DNA of 64,000 nt from Pezicula radicicola. Taxonomy: Eukaryota; Ascomycota; Leotiomycetes; Helotiales; Dermateaceae. This document shows, piece after piece, positions 1 through 12,860 of the stretch. Below the pieces are notes generated by a model. It did no database searches, had not been told where the DNA came from, and was given only the letters and a program-made list of their open reading frames with translations. Position numbers and translations under genes: made by a program. The first letter of the stretch is position 1, and each line of letters starts with the position of its first letter. Location: the NCBI GenBank assembly GCA_003008705.1, contig PDUO01000020.1, forward strand, positions 312,817 through 376,816, written 5' to 3'.

Positions 1-262
1 TATTCTTCTCCAACCACTGTTCCTAGAGACCAACCTCTTCAGTAAGCGTTACAAAGTTCTCGCGCGTGGAATATGAAGGTGCAAGCAGGTAGCGGACGAA
101 GAAAATGACCAAGATGAGTTCAATGGCAGACCGGACAGGATCGTTTTGGTAGCTCGACTGGATGTAGCGGATGAGCATGGCCGAACCGGGAACCTTCTGA
201 AAGACATCCTTGATCTCATCAACGGAGCGTACAAAAAGCTTCTGAGCATCTTGTAAATCCAT
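1..262 (-). CDS. LCB1: Serine palmitoyltransferase subunit 1, 5' end only (partial)
   Basis: This is the first exon of a gene that runs off the left edge. The start chosen is the ATG at 262, because the peptide from there matches the N-terminus of fungal LCB1 proteins: a short amphipathic lead, a conserved stretch with SAMLIRYIQSSYQNDPVRSA, then one membrane segment (ELILVIFFVRYLL). The exon probably ends near position 33 at a GTTGGT donor, after the residues TLTEE. LCB1 is the non-catalytic partner of LCB2 in ER serine palmitoyltransferase, which condenses serine with palmitoyl-CoA as the first step of sphingolipid synthesis. The aminotransferase-fold domain lies outside the window, so the call rests on about 75 residues. 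An in-frame ATG further upstream is less likely to be used. Confidence 0.7.
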
Positions 263-331
263 CTTGATGCAGGTATGCTGGGTTGGCAGGGAGAAGATTG
301 CCAGTTGAGAGAGGGTCTTTCTTTGATTCAA

Positions 332-1285
332 TTTCGCGCCGGCCCCCTGGTCGCGAAGTCGGTATTCAACGTGATCACGTGTCAGTGAAGCCGACTACCG
401 TGTTGACTGCTGTGTGAGTGCTTATTTTGAAAGGCTGGTTATTAAGAGTAATAGCCTTGGGTAACCCTAATTTGACGGTTCTAAAACAATGTCTCATAGA
501 CAAATATATACATTTCAACTAGTTAAAAGAATGAGTTAATGATATTAGGAAGTCCTGTGCCTGTAGTACCACTCTGTGAAAGCTATACTCAAAATCAAGT
601 ATAGACACTTGTATATAAGAACTTACATAGGGGTGTAATACGTACATAGGTAAGTTTGACTTACATAGGAAACCTAGAGCAATTGGAAAATGCCACGGAG
701 ATTCTAGTCAAAAGTCGTGCGAATACAGAGTATGAAGCCTGTAGATTACCGCTTAAGGAGCCTATAGGGCTCGGCCGCTTAGTGATTAAGTACTATAGTT
801 GCCCTGCCAGCTTCCTCTGTGGAGTTTCGCTTAAAGGCACTATAATATCCTGTAACGAGAGTGGCTATTCGCCTATTAGTAGACGCTATAGCTACAGGCT
901 ACGAAGTCTGTATTCGCTGCCAAGCATTTCAAGTGTTAATGGCTCACAGAGACTTCATCAGAGTACCACAGCTTCAACATTGGATTGCACAAGGTATTAT
1001 GTGTGTAAGCTTATATTATGATCATGCTGCATTACACAAATGCAACTGTTATCCAGCCGCGAATGCATCGCAAACCAGTGCAGATATGTTGGTCATTACA
1101 GGAAAACACGAGGTAAAAGAAATGAGAAACGCAATGTCTAAGCAGCCGTGTACCATGCAAACCCCAAAACAACAACTAAAACACGCCGTGCAAGGAAGAT
1201 GGCCACCCATCAACCAGAATTCATAATGTACTGCCTTTGCATCCTTTCTATTTTACAGCTTGGCAGCCATCTATACATAATCCAA
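332..1285. other. Intergenic, FKS1 3' side to LCB1 promoter
   Basis: Positions 332-620 are the presumed LCB1 promoter and are AT-rich. Positions 650-1230 contain two overlapping plus-strand reading frames (656-1021 and 861-1226) that match no family I recognise and lack a good start context. The last 150 bases before 1286 should be the FKS1 3' UTR. I see no convincing gene. Confidence 0.5.
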
Positions 1286-4200
1286 CTAGAACAATTTAAT
1301 CATCTTCGCTGCCGCTGTTCCGGTCGCAGTAGACGTTGCGCTACTACCAGTTGCTCCGGTACCGGTCTGGTTATAATTCCGAGTATCATTGTTGTTCTGG
1401 CCATAAGGCTGGAACAGTTTCATTGGAATGTCAGTGACATAACTCTTCTTGAGAATCATGGAACCAGCAACAATCGGTCCAGCTATGAGTGCGAGGAAGA
1501 TGACGAGCATCACGAAGTAGAGTATTGCGTATCGGAGGACACGTCTCTTTCGGAGCTTCGATTGCTTCATAGAGTAAATCGGAGGACGGATTTGACGACT
1601 AGCGGCATAGTTAGTACAGTGTCATAAGGCGGAATTGTTATGTAAACAAACCTTGGACGGAGCCAAAACAGCATCATGGAATGAGCCTTATCCACCTTCG
1701 GGATACAGATTACAGGAAGCATTGAAAAAAGGATTACGTGACCAAGGACGAAGTCACCAGCGAACATTCCAAGTTCGGTAATCTTGCAAAGAAACTCTCT
1801 AGCAGGTTGGGAGAGAGAGTGCCACCCCATAGAGTACCATTTACCAGTCCAGAAAGCGATGTTAGAAGTGTCTGTCTTCATTTCTCTGGTCAGGGCCAAT
1901 GAGATGATCAGCTTATAGATGAATCTTTGAATAGCACCGGACGCGATCATTCCTAAGAGAGCCTTGGCAAAGACAAAGCCTTCCAAGAAGAACATGACCT
2001 CAAAGGACACGAGGAGCATGATAACAGCGATAGCGTGGGCGATAGCAGCGAGGACAGAACCGAATTTCTTGCAGCACATGCTAAGAACAGGTCCCATACA
2101 ACACGCCATGGCGAACATGGCCATCAGCACACCAGCGTTTACAGCTATTGGGGCGAAGGCAACAACAGCAACACGGATGAGAGAGTTCGTTGCTGTTACC
2201 GCAGTGCCGTCGTTCTTTGACGCAAGGACACCAGTTTGTGCATTGATAAACAGGTATGGGACCAAGGTCGCAGCGATCATGAAGACCGGGCCAACGATTT
2301 CTCCGAAGAACAAGTTGGTGAAAGTAGCACGTGGTACATCTCCAGATAGCTTTGCAGATGGGTCACCAAGATGTTTGCGCTTGTACCCAGTGAGTCTCGT
2401 ACGTGTCAGACGACAGAAAGCAATCCAGGAAGACGAGTGTGAACGGGAGTTACCACGAGACAACCACCTAAGGTAGTCACGATAATCAATGAAGAAATCG
2501 TGCCAGGCGAACTGATGGGGGTTGTAGATAAATGGTGAAACAACCATCGCAAGCAGGGTTGGCCAGAAGTAAACCAAGGCGGCCTGCCAGACTGTGAGAG
2601 TCGCAAAGAGAAGCATCATTAGTGACCGAGCCCCGAGGTAAATTGAAGGTCCTGCGAATCGGGAGAACAGTACACCAAAGGGAATACGGGCGGTAGCAAA
2701 TCCACGACCAGTACCAATGTATCTAGCCCCTCCAAAGGACAAATCCTGTTGTACAGAGTTCGCGTAAATTTGACAAACGAATACTTCGAACAATGGCGAC
2801 AATGAGCAGAACTGCTTTCCAAGACGAGTAGCAGCACGCCAGAATCCACGCTCCGTCAACTCTTGACACACAAGTGGTACGAAAGAGATGAAGAACACAA
2901 TGAAAATAGAAATAACACAACGGTAGACCCAGTCCATAACAGGTGTGAGATTCGCGCAACCGGTTGGGAAAAGAGGATCAGTGATGGGTACATTCTTGTT
3001 GTAGTCGCAGAGAATTGTCTGGTTCTTCAGGGCGCCCAAGTTGACTAAGCACAACATGAACATTTGAACAGAAAGGATAATAAACATGTTGTTCAAATGG
3101 AAACCAGGATGGGCGTAGTAGAACGATAAGAAACGATCCAGGGGCAGTTGAGTTCCCAAGTAGTAGTATTCACGAGAGAGCATCTGCTCACCCATACCAG
3201 TTCCAATTTTGGTAGTGAAGTTAAGAATGGATCCGAAACCCAAATCACGACCCTTTCCGCACTGGTAGTACTCGCAGTGCTTGATACGACCACCACGGAG
3301 GAGAGCAGTCATACCAGCATAAATATCCTCGTTGAGATGGAGACCTTTCTGAGCTTTAGAGACACCTCCTCTAGTGTTCATGAAGATACCGTTAAGGAAA
3401 TCAGGATGACCATAATGGAGCTTTCCACCAATCTGTGCCAAAGTACGAGCGAATAGAGTACCGAATGTTTGTTCCTTCCCGGCGGCGACGTCACCAAGGA
3501 TACCAAAGTTCTCAGAGAAAATGTATTCACGGGCTCCGAGAATGGCAACAGGGTGTATCTGGACGTTCTGAACACCTGGTGTATAGGGTGAGACGTTTTC
3601 GGTGGTCATTTCTTCGAATTCAGCCAGGACACTGCGGATCTTAAGACATTCCTCGAGGTAGTTGTCCTGGTTAGCGTCGATAAGTTGGATGTATTCACCA
3701 CGGTAGAAGATGATAGCATGGTTCTGGTTATCAGACTTTCCATCACCAAGAATGGGGTTTCCAGAAAGCTGAACACGGAATTTTGGTCGGCGAATACCGT
3801 TCTCCATAATCTCAGAATGTCCATCAATCAGAGCAGAGTACAGACGAGGCTCTTCGCCTTCGACTAAAGGAGCTTCCTCATCCAGGTACGCAATCTGAAG
3901 GTCTGGGTAGGCACGGAGCAAGAACTCGGTGTTCTCCATCTCCTCCTTCTTAAACTTAGAGTAACGTTGCATAGAGACAATCATCTTGAACTTGCGGCGG
4001 GCCATGCGCTCGAGCTCACGCTCAAGCTTGTCGGAGTTTCCACCAAACATCTGCACGACTTCAGGGTTCTCAACACGGTACAGAAGCTTAATGGCTCTGC
4101 TGTAGTTCATGAAACCAGAGATGGTACGGTACAAGGTTTGCGAGCGGAGGGAGGCCCAGATACGAGTTCGCAGAGTGTATTCAGGAGCGGCAGACTTGAA

Positions 4201-7185
4201 TCCAATACAGTAGAATGGCAAGTCGTCAATCTTGCTCTTGGCGGTATCCTTCTCGTTCTTCTCGTTGTCGCCGTTGAACTGGGAGGTCTCATCTGCAAGA
4301 ATCTTAGTGTCCTTAACGAAGCAGTCCCACTCATGAGGGTGCAATTGCTTCAAGTATTCTAAGAGGGTGACACGAGAGTAAGGCTCATCCTCGCGAATGA
4401 TCTCACGAAGAGACAGAAGAATCTTTTCACTGTAATGAGGAATCAACACACTAAAAGTTGGCATGTTATCGACCGGAACTGGCTCTGGAATCGGTGTGGA
4501 AAGAGATTGCGCAAAGAAGGAGATACGACGCTCAGCTTCAGACTGGGCCGGGAAGAACTCGGTTTTAAATGAATGATCTTCCTGGGAGACGAAAAAAGTG
4601 GGCGCTCTGAGTGTTCTCTTGCCCTCCTGCTCTGAAGGAACTTGGTGATAAAGAAGCTTCTGAACATGATCGATTGCAAGCAAATGCTCACGGTACATAG
4701 AGATGACGATAGCGTTCCAGATTTGTGAGATCAAAACCTTTGGCTTATACTTGATCTCCATGTCGGTTGTAGCAAGTACCTTGGAGTAGATACGTTTAGG
4801 CAGCCGAGAAAAGATGTTTCTCCATGGAGTCCAAATAGATACACCGAGGTAGAACGATCGTGCGATGGAGAAGATGGTGTTCATGATAATGTACCACAAA
4901 AAGGTGTCGAGGAAGAAGAGACACAAGTCTGTGAAGAACATGATTCCTAGAAGGATCTTGGGCTGAAGATGGCAAAGGTGCTCCTTGAGGATAGCGTCTC
5001 CAGCACAGTTCTCGATCTTCATCGAAGCGAGATATCTGATAGGATCACGGAATGACAGGGTCAAGAAAAAGTACGATTCAACAAGTTTCAGGCCGAAGAC
5101 AATAACCCAAAGACCATAAGACATCCACATGTCATTTCCACTCAAGCGAGGATAACTGGCAGTAAATGTCTGACTGGCGACGTACTGTCTTGAGTTCTTT
5201 GTCAGGTAACTCCCAAACAATCCTCCGAGAGGCATGACCGAGAAGAACAAGAACGTGGCGAAGGCAATGAAGAATTGAACGATTCCGAGAATTAGTGCGA
5301 TCTTCGTCTTTTGCGTATCCGGAATGATGAAAATGTAAACACTAGGTGCTACGTTGATGACCAAAACGACAATAATGAACAGGAGACGCTTCGTGAGATG
5401 CTGAGCTCCAGCCCAGGCACGGGGAACATATGACCATTCAGCAAGGGTGGCGACGAGCATAAGGAAACAAGCGACGGTTCCACCCAAAGCAACAGCAGAC
5501 CATTGAGCAGATCCAGGAGGTTGGTTGTTCTTCTCTTGCTGGTAGTTCTTAACTAGGAGGGTGGGAGAGTTCTTGGCAGTGAACATCCAGAAAGCGGTAA
5601 TATGAATGACCCAGATACGGTTGAAGTTGACCAGCATATGGAACCACGATCGAGTCTCATAATAGGTTTTGAAGAAACACTTCTTCCAGTTTACTTCACC
5701 TAGTTTCAAGTATCTCTCCGCAGGCGGGAGATCAACAATGCGAGACTTGTCCTCCATGACGATACGCTCAATACCTTCTGGGTACCAGAAAAGTTGATTG
5801 CAATCATCATAACCGATAATCTTGTTGTGGTCCCTCTCGCGGCGCACGTACTTGCCATCTTGGATCTCATATCCTTGGTCTCGACAGTACTGGTACACAG
5901 GAGTGACAACCTTATTGAGATAGGTGAACTCTTCCACTGGCTCCACCAGGTTTTGGCAAGCTGGAGAGTTCAGGTAATCGTCTGCGCATTTGAAAATGAA
6001 GCAGAGACACTCAGGCATGAAACGGACCTGGTTGCCTTCGCCCCAACAGAGTAGGAAGAGTGCGAGTTGGCGGACGCGGTCATGTTGAGACATGCGGTTC
6101 ATGCGAGTTTTCCATCGGTACTCCGCAGCCTCTAAGCTGTTATCGCCCTCTAATTGCTCCAGAGTCTGCGCCTCATTTTCTGGGTCGGCAGCAGCCTTCT
6201 TCTTCGCAGCCTTGCGAGCCTTTCGGGTTCTCCGGCTAGCTTTGCCAAGTTTCATATTTGCAAATCCCACTGCATCGTCCAAATCCAAATGGGCAGCAAA
6301 ATACCATTTTCGGTAGTTTGCATTGTCACCACCAATGTAATCAGCGTGGAGAGACAGAAGTGCTTGGTTAGGGGTCATGCGGGATGCTCGGGAGTCCAAA
6401 AGAGTCATCAAATGGTCGTACATGTTACGCATGCTATCACGCTGGAATCCAAACTTTGCCGTCAAATCCAAGAAAATGTCCTCAACTTCTTCCTTCGACA
6501 ATGGAATTTGCGCATCAGATGTCCATGCCGGATATGGCTCTCTGGATCGTTGTCCGGCAGGGAGAACATTATTGTAGTCCATACCATAGTTTGGCGTTGA
6601 AGCTCCAGAAGATCTATTTCCACCATATGAGATTTGAGACGAGGGAGGGCGATAGCCGTTTCCACCCTCCTGGTAGCTGTTGTATCGTTCATCGCCACGT
6701 CCGTAGTAATCCATATCAGTGGCTCTTTGCATATCGGATCTCATGGTGAAGTCGCTGAAAGTCTCTGATTCTTCTTCAGAGTCATGACCGCGACGTTTAC
6801 CCTGGGGAGGGTGCTGCCCAGCAGCTCCTTGATCGTAGTACTGGTCATTGTAGTACTCGTCCTGGTATTGTCCACCGTGCTCATGGCCCTCGTAATAGCC
6901 TCCCTCTTGCTGGTATGGGTTGGTCGCATCTGCATTGTAGTATCCACTGTTTCCATGTCAATTGATCATTCATTCTCTATAGATTTAAATATCCAAAACA
7001 TACGATTCGTCATAATATCCATCAGCACCTTGCCCATGGCCGCCATGGCCGTGAGGATCAGCTCCATAGCCGGCTTGGTTATCGTAATAAGGTTGATTGT
7101 GCTCATCGTAGTACGAGTCGGTATTGCCTGGCTGATGATGGTCGTAGCCATCATCATAGTGGCCCTGTTGGGGGTGTCCCGACAT
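1286..7185 (-). CDS. FKS1: 1,3-beta-glucan synthase catalytic subunit FKS1
   Basis: Three exons, 7185-7004, 6946-1652 and 1598-1286, encode 1,929 residues, the usual length for filamentous-fungal FKS1. The acceptor at 1599 has a clear branch site (tactaac). The protein is a plasma-membrane GT48 enzyme that makes cell-wall 1,3-beta-glucan from UDP-glucose under Rho1 control. It shows a Gly/Tyr/His/Asp-rich N-tail, the FKS1 domain 1 region, an N-terminal membrane block, a large cytosolic catalytic region and a C-terminal membrane block. Echinocandin hot spot 1 reads FLTLSFRDP at about residues 688-696. Hot spot 2 reads DWVYRCVI at about 1399-1406. The last exon restores the conserved C-terminal PPIYSMKQ and YGQNNND segments. 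It is divergent from the GH72 gene at 11.1 kb, across a long non-coding stretch. Confidence 0.98.
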
Positions 7186-10100
7186 GATTGCGTCCTAGAA
7201 GTCTGGCTGGAGAGCAGATATCAGCTATTGCATTGACCAAACGCGCCAGGGGTAGTTTGTTGTCGTCCTGGGTTTTTGAGCACGCCCCGCAAGCAGCCGC
7301 GCCTTGATGGTAGGAAAACCAATTCCCAACTTACAATTAAATACACATTGGAATACTGATCGAGCTAATGTATTTTCGCGTCTTTCAGAACAGAAAATCC
7401 CGTTGAGTCGGTTCTGCTTCGATGTGTCGAAAATGAGAACGTTCGCCTGCGCGGGAAACGCAGATACGAGCGACGGTCAAAAATAAAAGACAAAATCGAA
7501 TTAACGAACTGTGATTGCTTCTGAAATGACGATAAAGAGTGGTAGTGACCGGTGTTGTCTTCGGATTGGTGAAATGGGAGGACGGATTACAAGCCGAACT
7601 TGTTTTCCTTGAATTGCGTGTTGCTTGGACAATAGCCCCCTACTCTGGAGCTAAGGTGGCAGGCAGGCACAGGCGCAACGAACTCAAAACTGCTAGAACG
7701 AGTGTGTGTGTAGATCAAGAAAAGGGAGGCGAGAAAGAGAACAAAAGACAACGAAAGGACAGTCGTCGTCCAATGCTGCTGCCAAATGTCTTTGGTGAGA
7801 TGGTCGATGGGAGATGGTGTTGTAGAGAAAGGGAAGAAGGTCTGGTGAAATGGCGAGACGTGTATTGGGGAATTTCGAGCCTGGTTCGGGTGGATCAAGC
7901 TGTGAAATCTACTCAGCGAGTCTGCACAGGCGAACCAGCAAGGCCGCCCTGGTGGAATGAAGGAGGTCGCGCCGCCCAATGCGGTTTAGGGGCGAGTCGG
8001 CGACTGGGAGGTGCCATCAAAGACTGGGATACTCGTGGGAGAGGGACAGAAGGGTGGAGCGCCATGGAGCATTCAAAATCAAGATCCTGTGCTAAATAAA
8101 AAGACCTCCCCTGCCCGGCACCCACTTCCAACACTGCACAAAAAGCATTGAAAGGGGGAGATGTGCATGGTGGCCAAACGAGACACAACGGCTCTTTCAC
8201 TAAAAGCACTCTAGTCCGCTCACTCTGGGCCTATTTCGACCTCTTTCATGGTCATTATCCCTGAGTAGCTGCATGCCTCCATCGTCATGCTAGGTGTGAT
8301 CTCATTATTAATTAAGCATCCATGCTCTCAAAAGCCGTTGATTTTACAAAATTTCTAGTAGTAATTCTGGCTCCCGACCCAGCCAACTTAATTTTGGTGT
8401 TCTCGAACAATCATTGTGCTTTCTTTGTTTTTGTTTTTTTGGCGTCTTCTTGTTTTGGCGGAAGTAAAAAAAAAAATTGGATGGCAGGAGCAGAGCAAGT
8501 ATGTCCAACCTCCTGAGTGGGAACCACTTGTACCACTCTGGCGCTGGTCCCCCAGCCTTTAGCACATTCTGCATGACGGTCCTCGCGGCTGCGTCTATCA
8601 CAAAGCTGCTGTTATCACCTCATTCGTTGATTCAACTCAGGGGGGCGCCACTCTTCCGGCTGTTTTGCATTTGAAGCTTCATTTCCAGCCTATCCGGCGC
8701 CATCCCGAAAATCTGTCTTTCGAGTCAGCACGCACCCGAACTTTCTTACAAAGAAGTTAAAGAACCCCATCAATTCTCGTGGACTTCAACGCTGGGCCAC
8801 GTCCGAGAGTCGAGATGTCAATAATTCCATCCATGTGGTCAATTGTTGTACGAGGTCAGGTTGGGTCAGGTTGGGTCAAGTCCCATCCGTATATGCTCCT
8901 AATTCTTAGCCTCTTTCGAGTTCGAACTGCAGCTCAAGCTTCTCGGCATATCTGCATAGCCCCCTGCTCTTCGCGTATTTCCCAGTTCTTTGCCACTCTT
9001 TTCACGGTGCTGAGCTCGCTGGAATGGTCCGGTTCATGGTCAACTGATACAATACACACGTCAACTATTAACCCCTCATCGTTGAGGATATTCTTTCAAA
9101 GGCAAATAGATCGCCAAGCGGAGTTTTTCAGCTGTTTAGCTCGAGATGGGAATTGGACAACTCCCATAGTCGACCAAATCTCACGATGCTGCTCATCCGT
9201 ACCGTACTCTAACTCGTACCCGACCACGGCGTACCTGTCACGATATGCCGAAAATAGATTTAAGTATTTCCGTGTGGCGATCTATGAAATTTCTTTTATC
9301 GCGACGACGCAATCTGATGAATGGCCCAATCACAGATCAACCGTAGTATGGCTCCAAGGTTAAAAATATTGGACGCTCGCACTGGGACTGAAATGGACTA
9401 GAACGGATGGGGGATATCGATGCTCGTTCAGACTGCAAATTCAACGCTTGCTTACCGGATCCCCGGCTGTTGTTCGAGATAGGGGTACGGAGTATGGAGT
9501 AATCATCACTGTAATCAAAAACTCACCACTCTCCGCAAGGTTCTGATATCATGTCGAAATTTGCTCTCAGTCTCGAAGTCGACGGTGTGTTTGGGTCATG
9601 TCCTCCTCAACAAGAATACATCAAAACAAACATGATCTGGTTGTAAAGCAGTTTTCTCGTACGAGTCCACTTGTACCAGGATTCTAGAATGTGAAAATGT
9701 TTGAGCTGCCCCTATTTTGGCCTCCTGGAGCGATTGAGCCGCTCAATCTCCCCCAATGAGAGCGCCCCATCCGCCTTTGAGACGCGTCTGATACTTGATG
9801 ACATAAACCGTTGATGCCCATTTGGAAATGTATTTCTGGATTGTGGTGAACTCCACTGAGGACGGCAGTGACGTGTGATCACCGGGCTCTTGCTAGGCAA
9901 TCAATCCCCAAGGCTGAGTCCTCAGACGACCAATTCCTTGGGAAGAGGCTCTGCTGAAACTTATAAGGATTTGATATCTGGGGGAGACGTCTTGGGAGTG
10001 CGAAGAAGCTTCCGATGCACAAGAACCAAGACGAGCCAGCGGAATACAACGGTCGAGATTCTGTACAGTATCTGCGTAACAGCACCCAGTGAGACTTACT

Positions 10101-11101
10101 TGTAAGATTACAGAAATACTTTGTAGCACACAGAATGGGTCTCCAACCTTATTGAATCTCTGGAATCGAAATCACAATGACCGAATTGAAATTCCAACGA
10201 GGTGCTGCGCCTCGCTGTGTCGTTGCAGTCCTCGTCGTCTCACTCTGGGCAAATGGCATCGCACATCACGTGTAGTAGGGTACTGAGATGAGGTACCTGA
10301 GAGTTTGGGAAGTTGGCGGCTTATCATAGGGTGTGTCGTCGGCAATTATCTCATGTACCCCTGAGGCGCCGAGTAGGTTAGGCAGGTAGGTAGTACAGCA
10401 GTTTTTAGGCCCAACTGTTAGTCGCGCGAACGAACGAACGACGTCCATTGTTGATGGTCGATATTTATAAAATTATATATATATATATATATATATAATA
10501 AAAACGGTAGCATCGAGAAGTTCTCCCGCCGCATACTATGCTTCTTGTGGTGTTCGAAGCAAGACATCTTGGAGCTACCAAGCTTCTCATTGCGTCGGAT
10601 CATGGCGTCCTTCGTCCAAATGGCCCAATCCCAGGCCGTTACACCCTCCACTCCAAGAAATTGGCACGGTGGGTCGGTACGAATCGTCCTTGCGCGTCTT
10701 CCTCCTGCCCTCCATCCACACCTCGCGCTAAACACCGCCCATCCCCTTACAATCCTCCTCTTTCCACATCATCACTCTCTTTTCTGCTGCTTGATACGAA
10801 CCATCTATCTCTGCTTTTGTTTTCATACATTCATAAGGAAGCCGTCTGCGCAATTGCTTGGCTTTCTTCCTTTTTTCAGTCCTCCCAGCCTGCCATTGTG
10901 CTCTTTTTCTCGACACTCATTTACACGCTCGTTGTATCTCAAACCTGCACTATCCTTCCAATCTCTGGATTGGCAGGCTCGAACCACCTTTTGAGACGAC
11001 ACTACTACCAGTTCATGCCAACTTTTACCATCTAAGCAGTTCCCCCAACGACCATCAACAACCATTACCACGACATAACCGCATAGCACAGTGTAGTAAT
11101 C
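7186..11101. promoter_or_regulatory. Long shared upstream region of FKS1 and the GH72 gene
   Basis: This 3.9-kb stretch separates two divergent cell-wall genes. It contains polypyrimidine tracts, a tandem gtcaggttgg motif at about 8857-8880, an A-run at about 8467 and an AT microsatellite near 10474. Several reading frames up to 186 codons occur (for example 7539-8099), but both strands are open in the same place, composition is skewed and none resembles a known family. I read it as promoter and untranslated leader. No regulatory site could be assigned with confidence. Confidence 0.5.
10474..10498. repeat. (AT)n microsatellite
   Basis: About twelve uninterrupted AT units lie about 600 bases upstream of the GH72 start codon. 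This is seen directly in the sequence. Confidence 0.9.
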
Positions 11102-12860
11102 ATGAAGACCTTTGGTGTCGGTTCGATTGCTGCTGCTGCCCTCAGCGGTGCGGCGCTCTTCGCAACATCTGTCGCAGCTGCAGATTTGCCTTCGATTGTC
11201 ATTAAGGTACGTTCGAGTCTCTGCACCAGGCCGTGTCGCCAAATGACGCACTCAGTACTCATACTAACTGCCTGTAGGGACAACATTTTTTCTACGAGAA
11301 CGGAACCGAGTTCTTCATTCGCGGTGTTGCTTACCAACAGGATGTCAACTCCAATGGCTCAACCACTGATTCAGCGACTTTCACTGATCCTCTAGCTGAT
11401 GAGGCTGGATGCGCTCGTGATATCCCCATCTTGAAGGAGCTGGGCACCAACACCATCCGTGTATATGCTATCAATGCATCATTGGATCACTCAGCATGCA
11501 TGGCCCTTCTCCAGGAGAATGGAATCTACCTCATCCAAGATCTTTCCAACCCATCCACATCTATCGACCGTAGCGATCCTGCTTGGACCACTGAGCTATT
11601 CGCCAGTTACGCTGGTGTAGTAGACGCCATGGCAAACTACACCAACGTGTTGGGATTTTTTGCCGGTAACGAAGTCTCTAACTCTGTCAACAATACCAAC
11701 GCCAGCGCTTTCGTTAAAGCCGCTGTCCGTGATATGAAGGCATACATCGCGGCCAAGTCCTACCGAACCATCGGCGTTGGATATGCCACCAACGATGATG
11801 CTAGCATTCGTACTAACCTCGCCGATTACTTCAACTGCGGTGATGCCTCCGACGCCATTGACTTCTGGGGTTACAACATCTACTCGTGGTGTGGTGATTC
11901 CAGCTACACTGAGTCCGGTTACTCTGACAGAACTGCTGAGTTCGCAAACTACTCCGTCCCTGCCTTCTTCGCTGAGTACGGATGCAACACTGTTCAGCCC
12001 CGTGAATTCACCGAGGTACAGGCTATTTTCGGTGAGAACATGACTGAAGTCTGGTCCGGAGGAATTGTCTACATGTACTTCCAGGAAACCAATGATTATG
12101 GTAAGCAGCCCTAAAATTCTCAGCCGTTTGATTCTTCTAACATATTACAGGTCTTGTGACTGTTGATGGTACCTCTGTCTCCAAGCTTGCCGATTTCACT
12201 GCTCTTTCAAGCCAACTGGCCAAGGCTACCCCAAGCTCCACCAGCTCTGCTGATTACACCCCAACTAACACCGTCGCTCAAGCATGCCCAGCAACCGGAA
12301 CCGCATGGGCTGCATCCAGCGACCTTCCCCCGATTGCCGATGCCACTCTTTGCGAGTGCATGGTCACCTCGCTCTCTTGTATTCCTAACACTGGTCTCAG
12401 CGGCAACGAAACCTCCACCTTGTTCAGCACCGTTTGCGGTCTCGATGACAGTGCTTGCGCTGGTATCACTGCTAACGCCACCACTGGTGTTTATGGTGCA
12501 TACTCCATGTGCACAGCATACCAACAGTTGGCTTTCGCCTTCGACCAATACTACCAGGCTCAGTCTAAGGCCTCCACTGCTTGTTCCTTTGGTGGAAACG
12601 CCAAGACCCAAACTGGATCTACCAGCAGCTCGTGCAAGGCTCTCCTCAGCCAAGCTGGTTCTGCCGGTACTGGAACTGTCACCAGCGTCGCAACTGGTAC
12701 TGGCTCTTCCAGTGGCTCAAGCTCCTCCAGCTCGTCCAGTTCAACCAGTAAGAGCGCTTCCGGAGCTGTCATCATTCCACGATTCGACATGGGTCTTCTG
12801 CAACTCGGAGCCTACATGGTTGTGGCAGGTATGGCCGGTGCCGGTATGATCTTGTTGTAA
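11102..12860 (+). CDS. GPI-anchored 1,3-beta-glucanosyltransferase (GH72 with CBM43/X8)
   Basis: Exons 11102-11206, 11278-12100 and 12151-12860 encode 545 residues. A signal peptide (about residues 1-26, ending VAAA) is followed by a GH72 catalytic domain. The acid/base Glu167 lies in GNEVSN and the nucleophile Glu268 in EYGCN. A cysteine-rich X8/CBM43 module follows at about 370-470, then a Ser-rich linker and a hydrophobic tail that fits a GPI-attachment signal. Enzymes of the Gas/Gel/Phr family cut and rejoin 1,3-beta-glucan chains at the outer plasma membrane and elongate the polymer made by FKS1. All splice sites are canonical and the second intron has a ttctaac branch site. The X8 module places it with the Gas1/Gel4 type, but I do not assign a specific paralogue. 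Confidence 0.97.

Noticed and set aside
1964..2476. 170-codon plus-strand frame
   Set aside because: It lies antisense inside the strongly conserved membrane region of FKS1.
7539..8099. 186-codon plus-strand frame upstream of FKS1
   Set aside because: It overlaps an open frame on the opposite strand, has skewed Arg/Gly/Trp composition and no family resemblance; read as leader or promoter.
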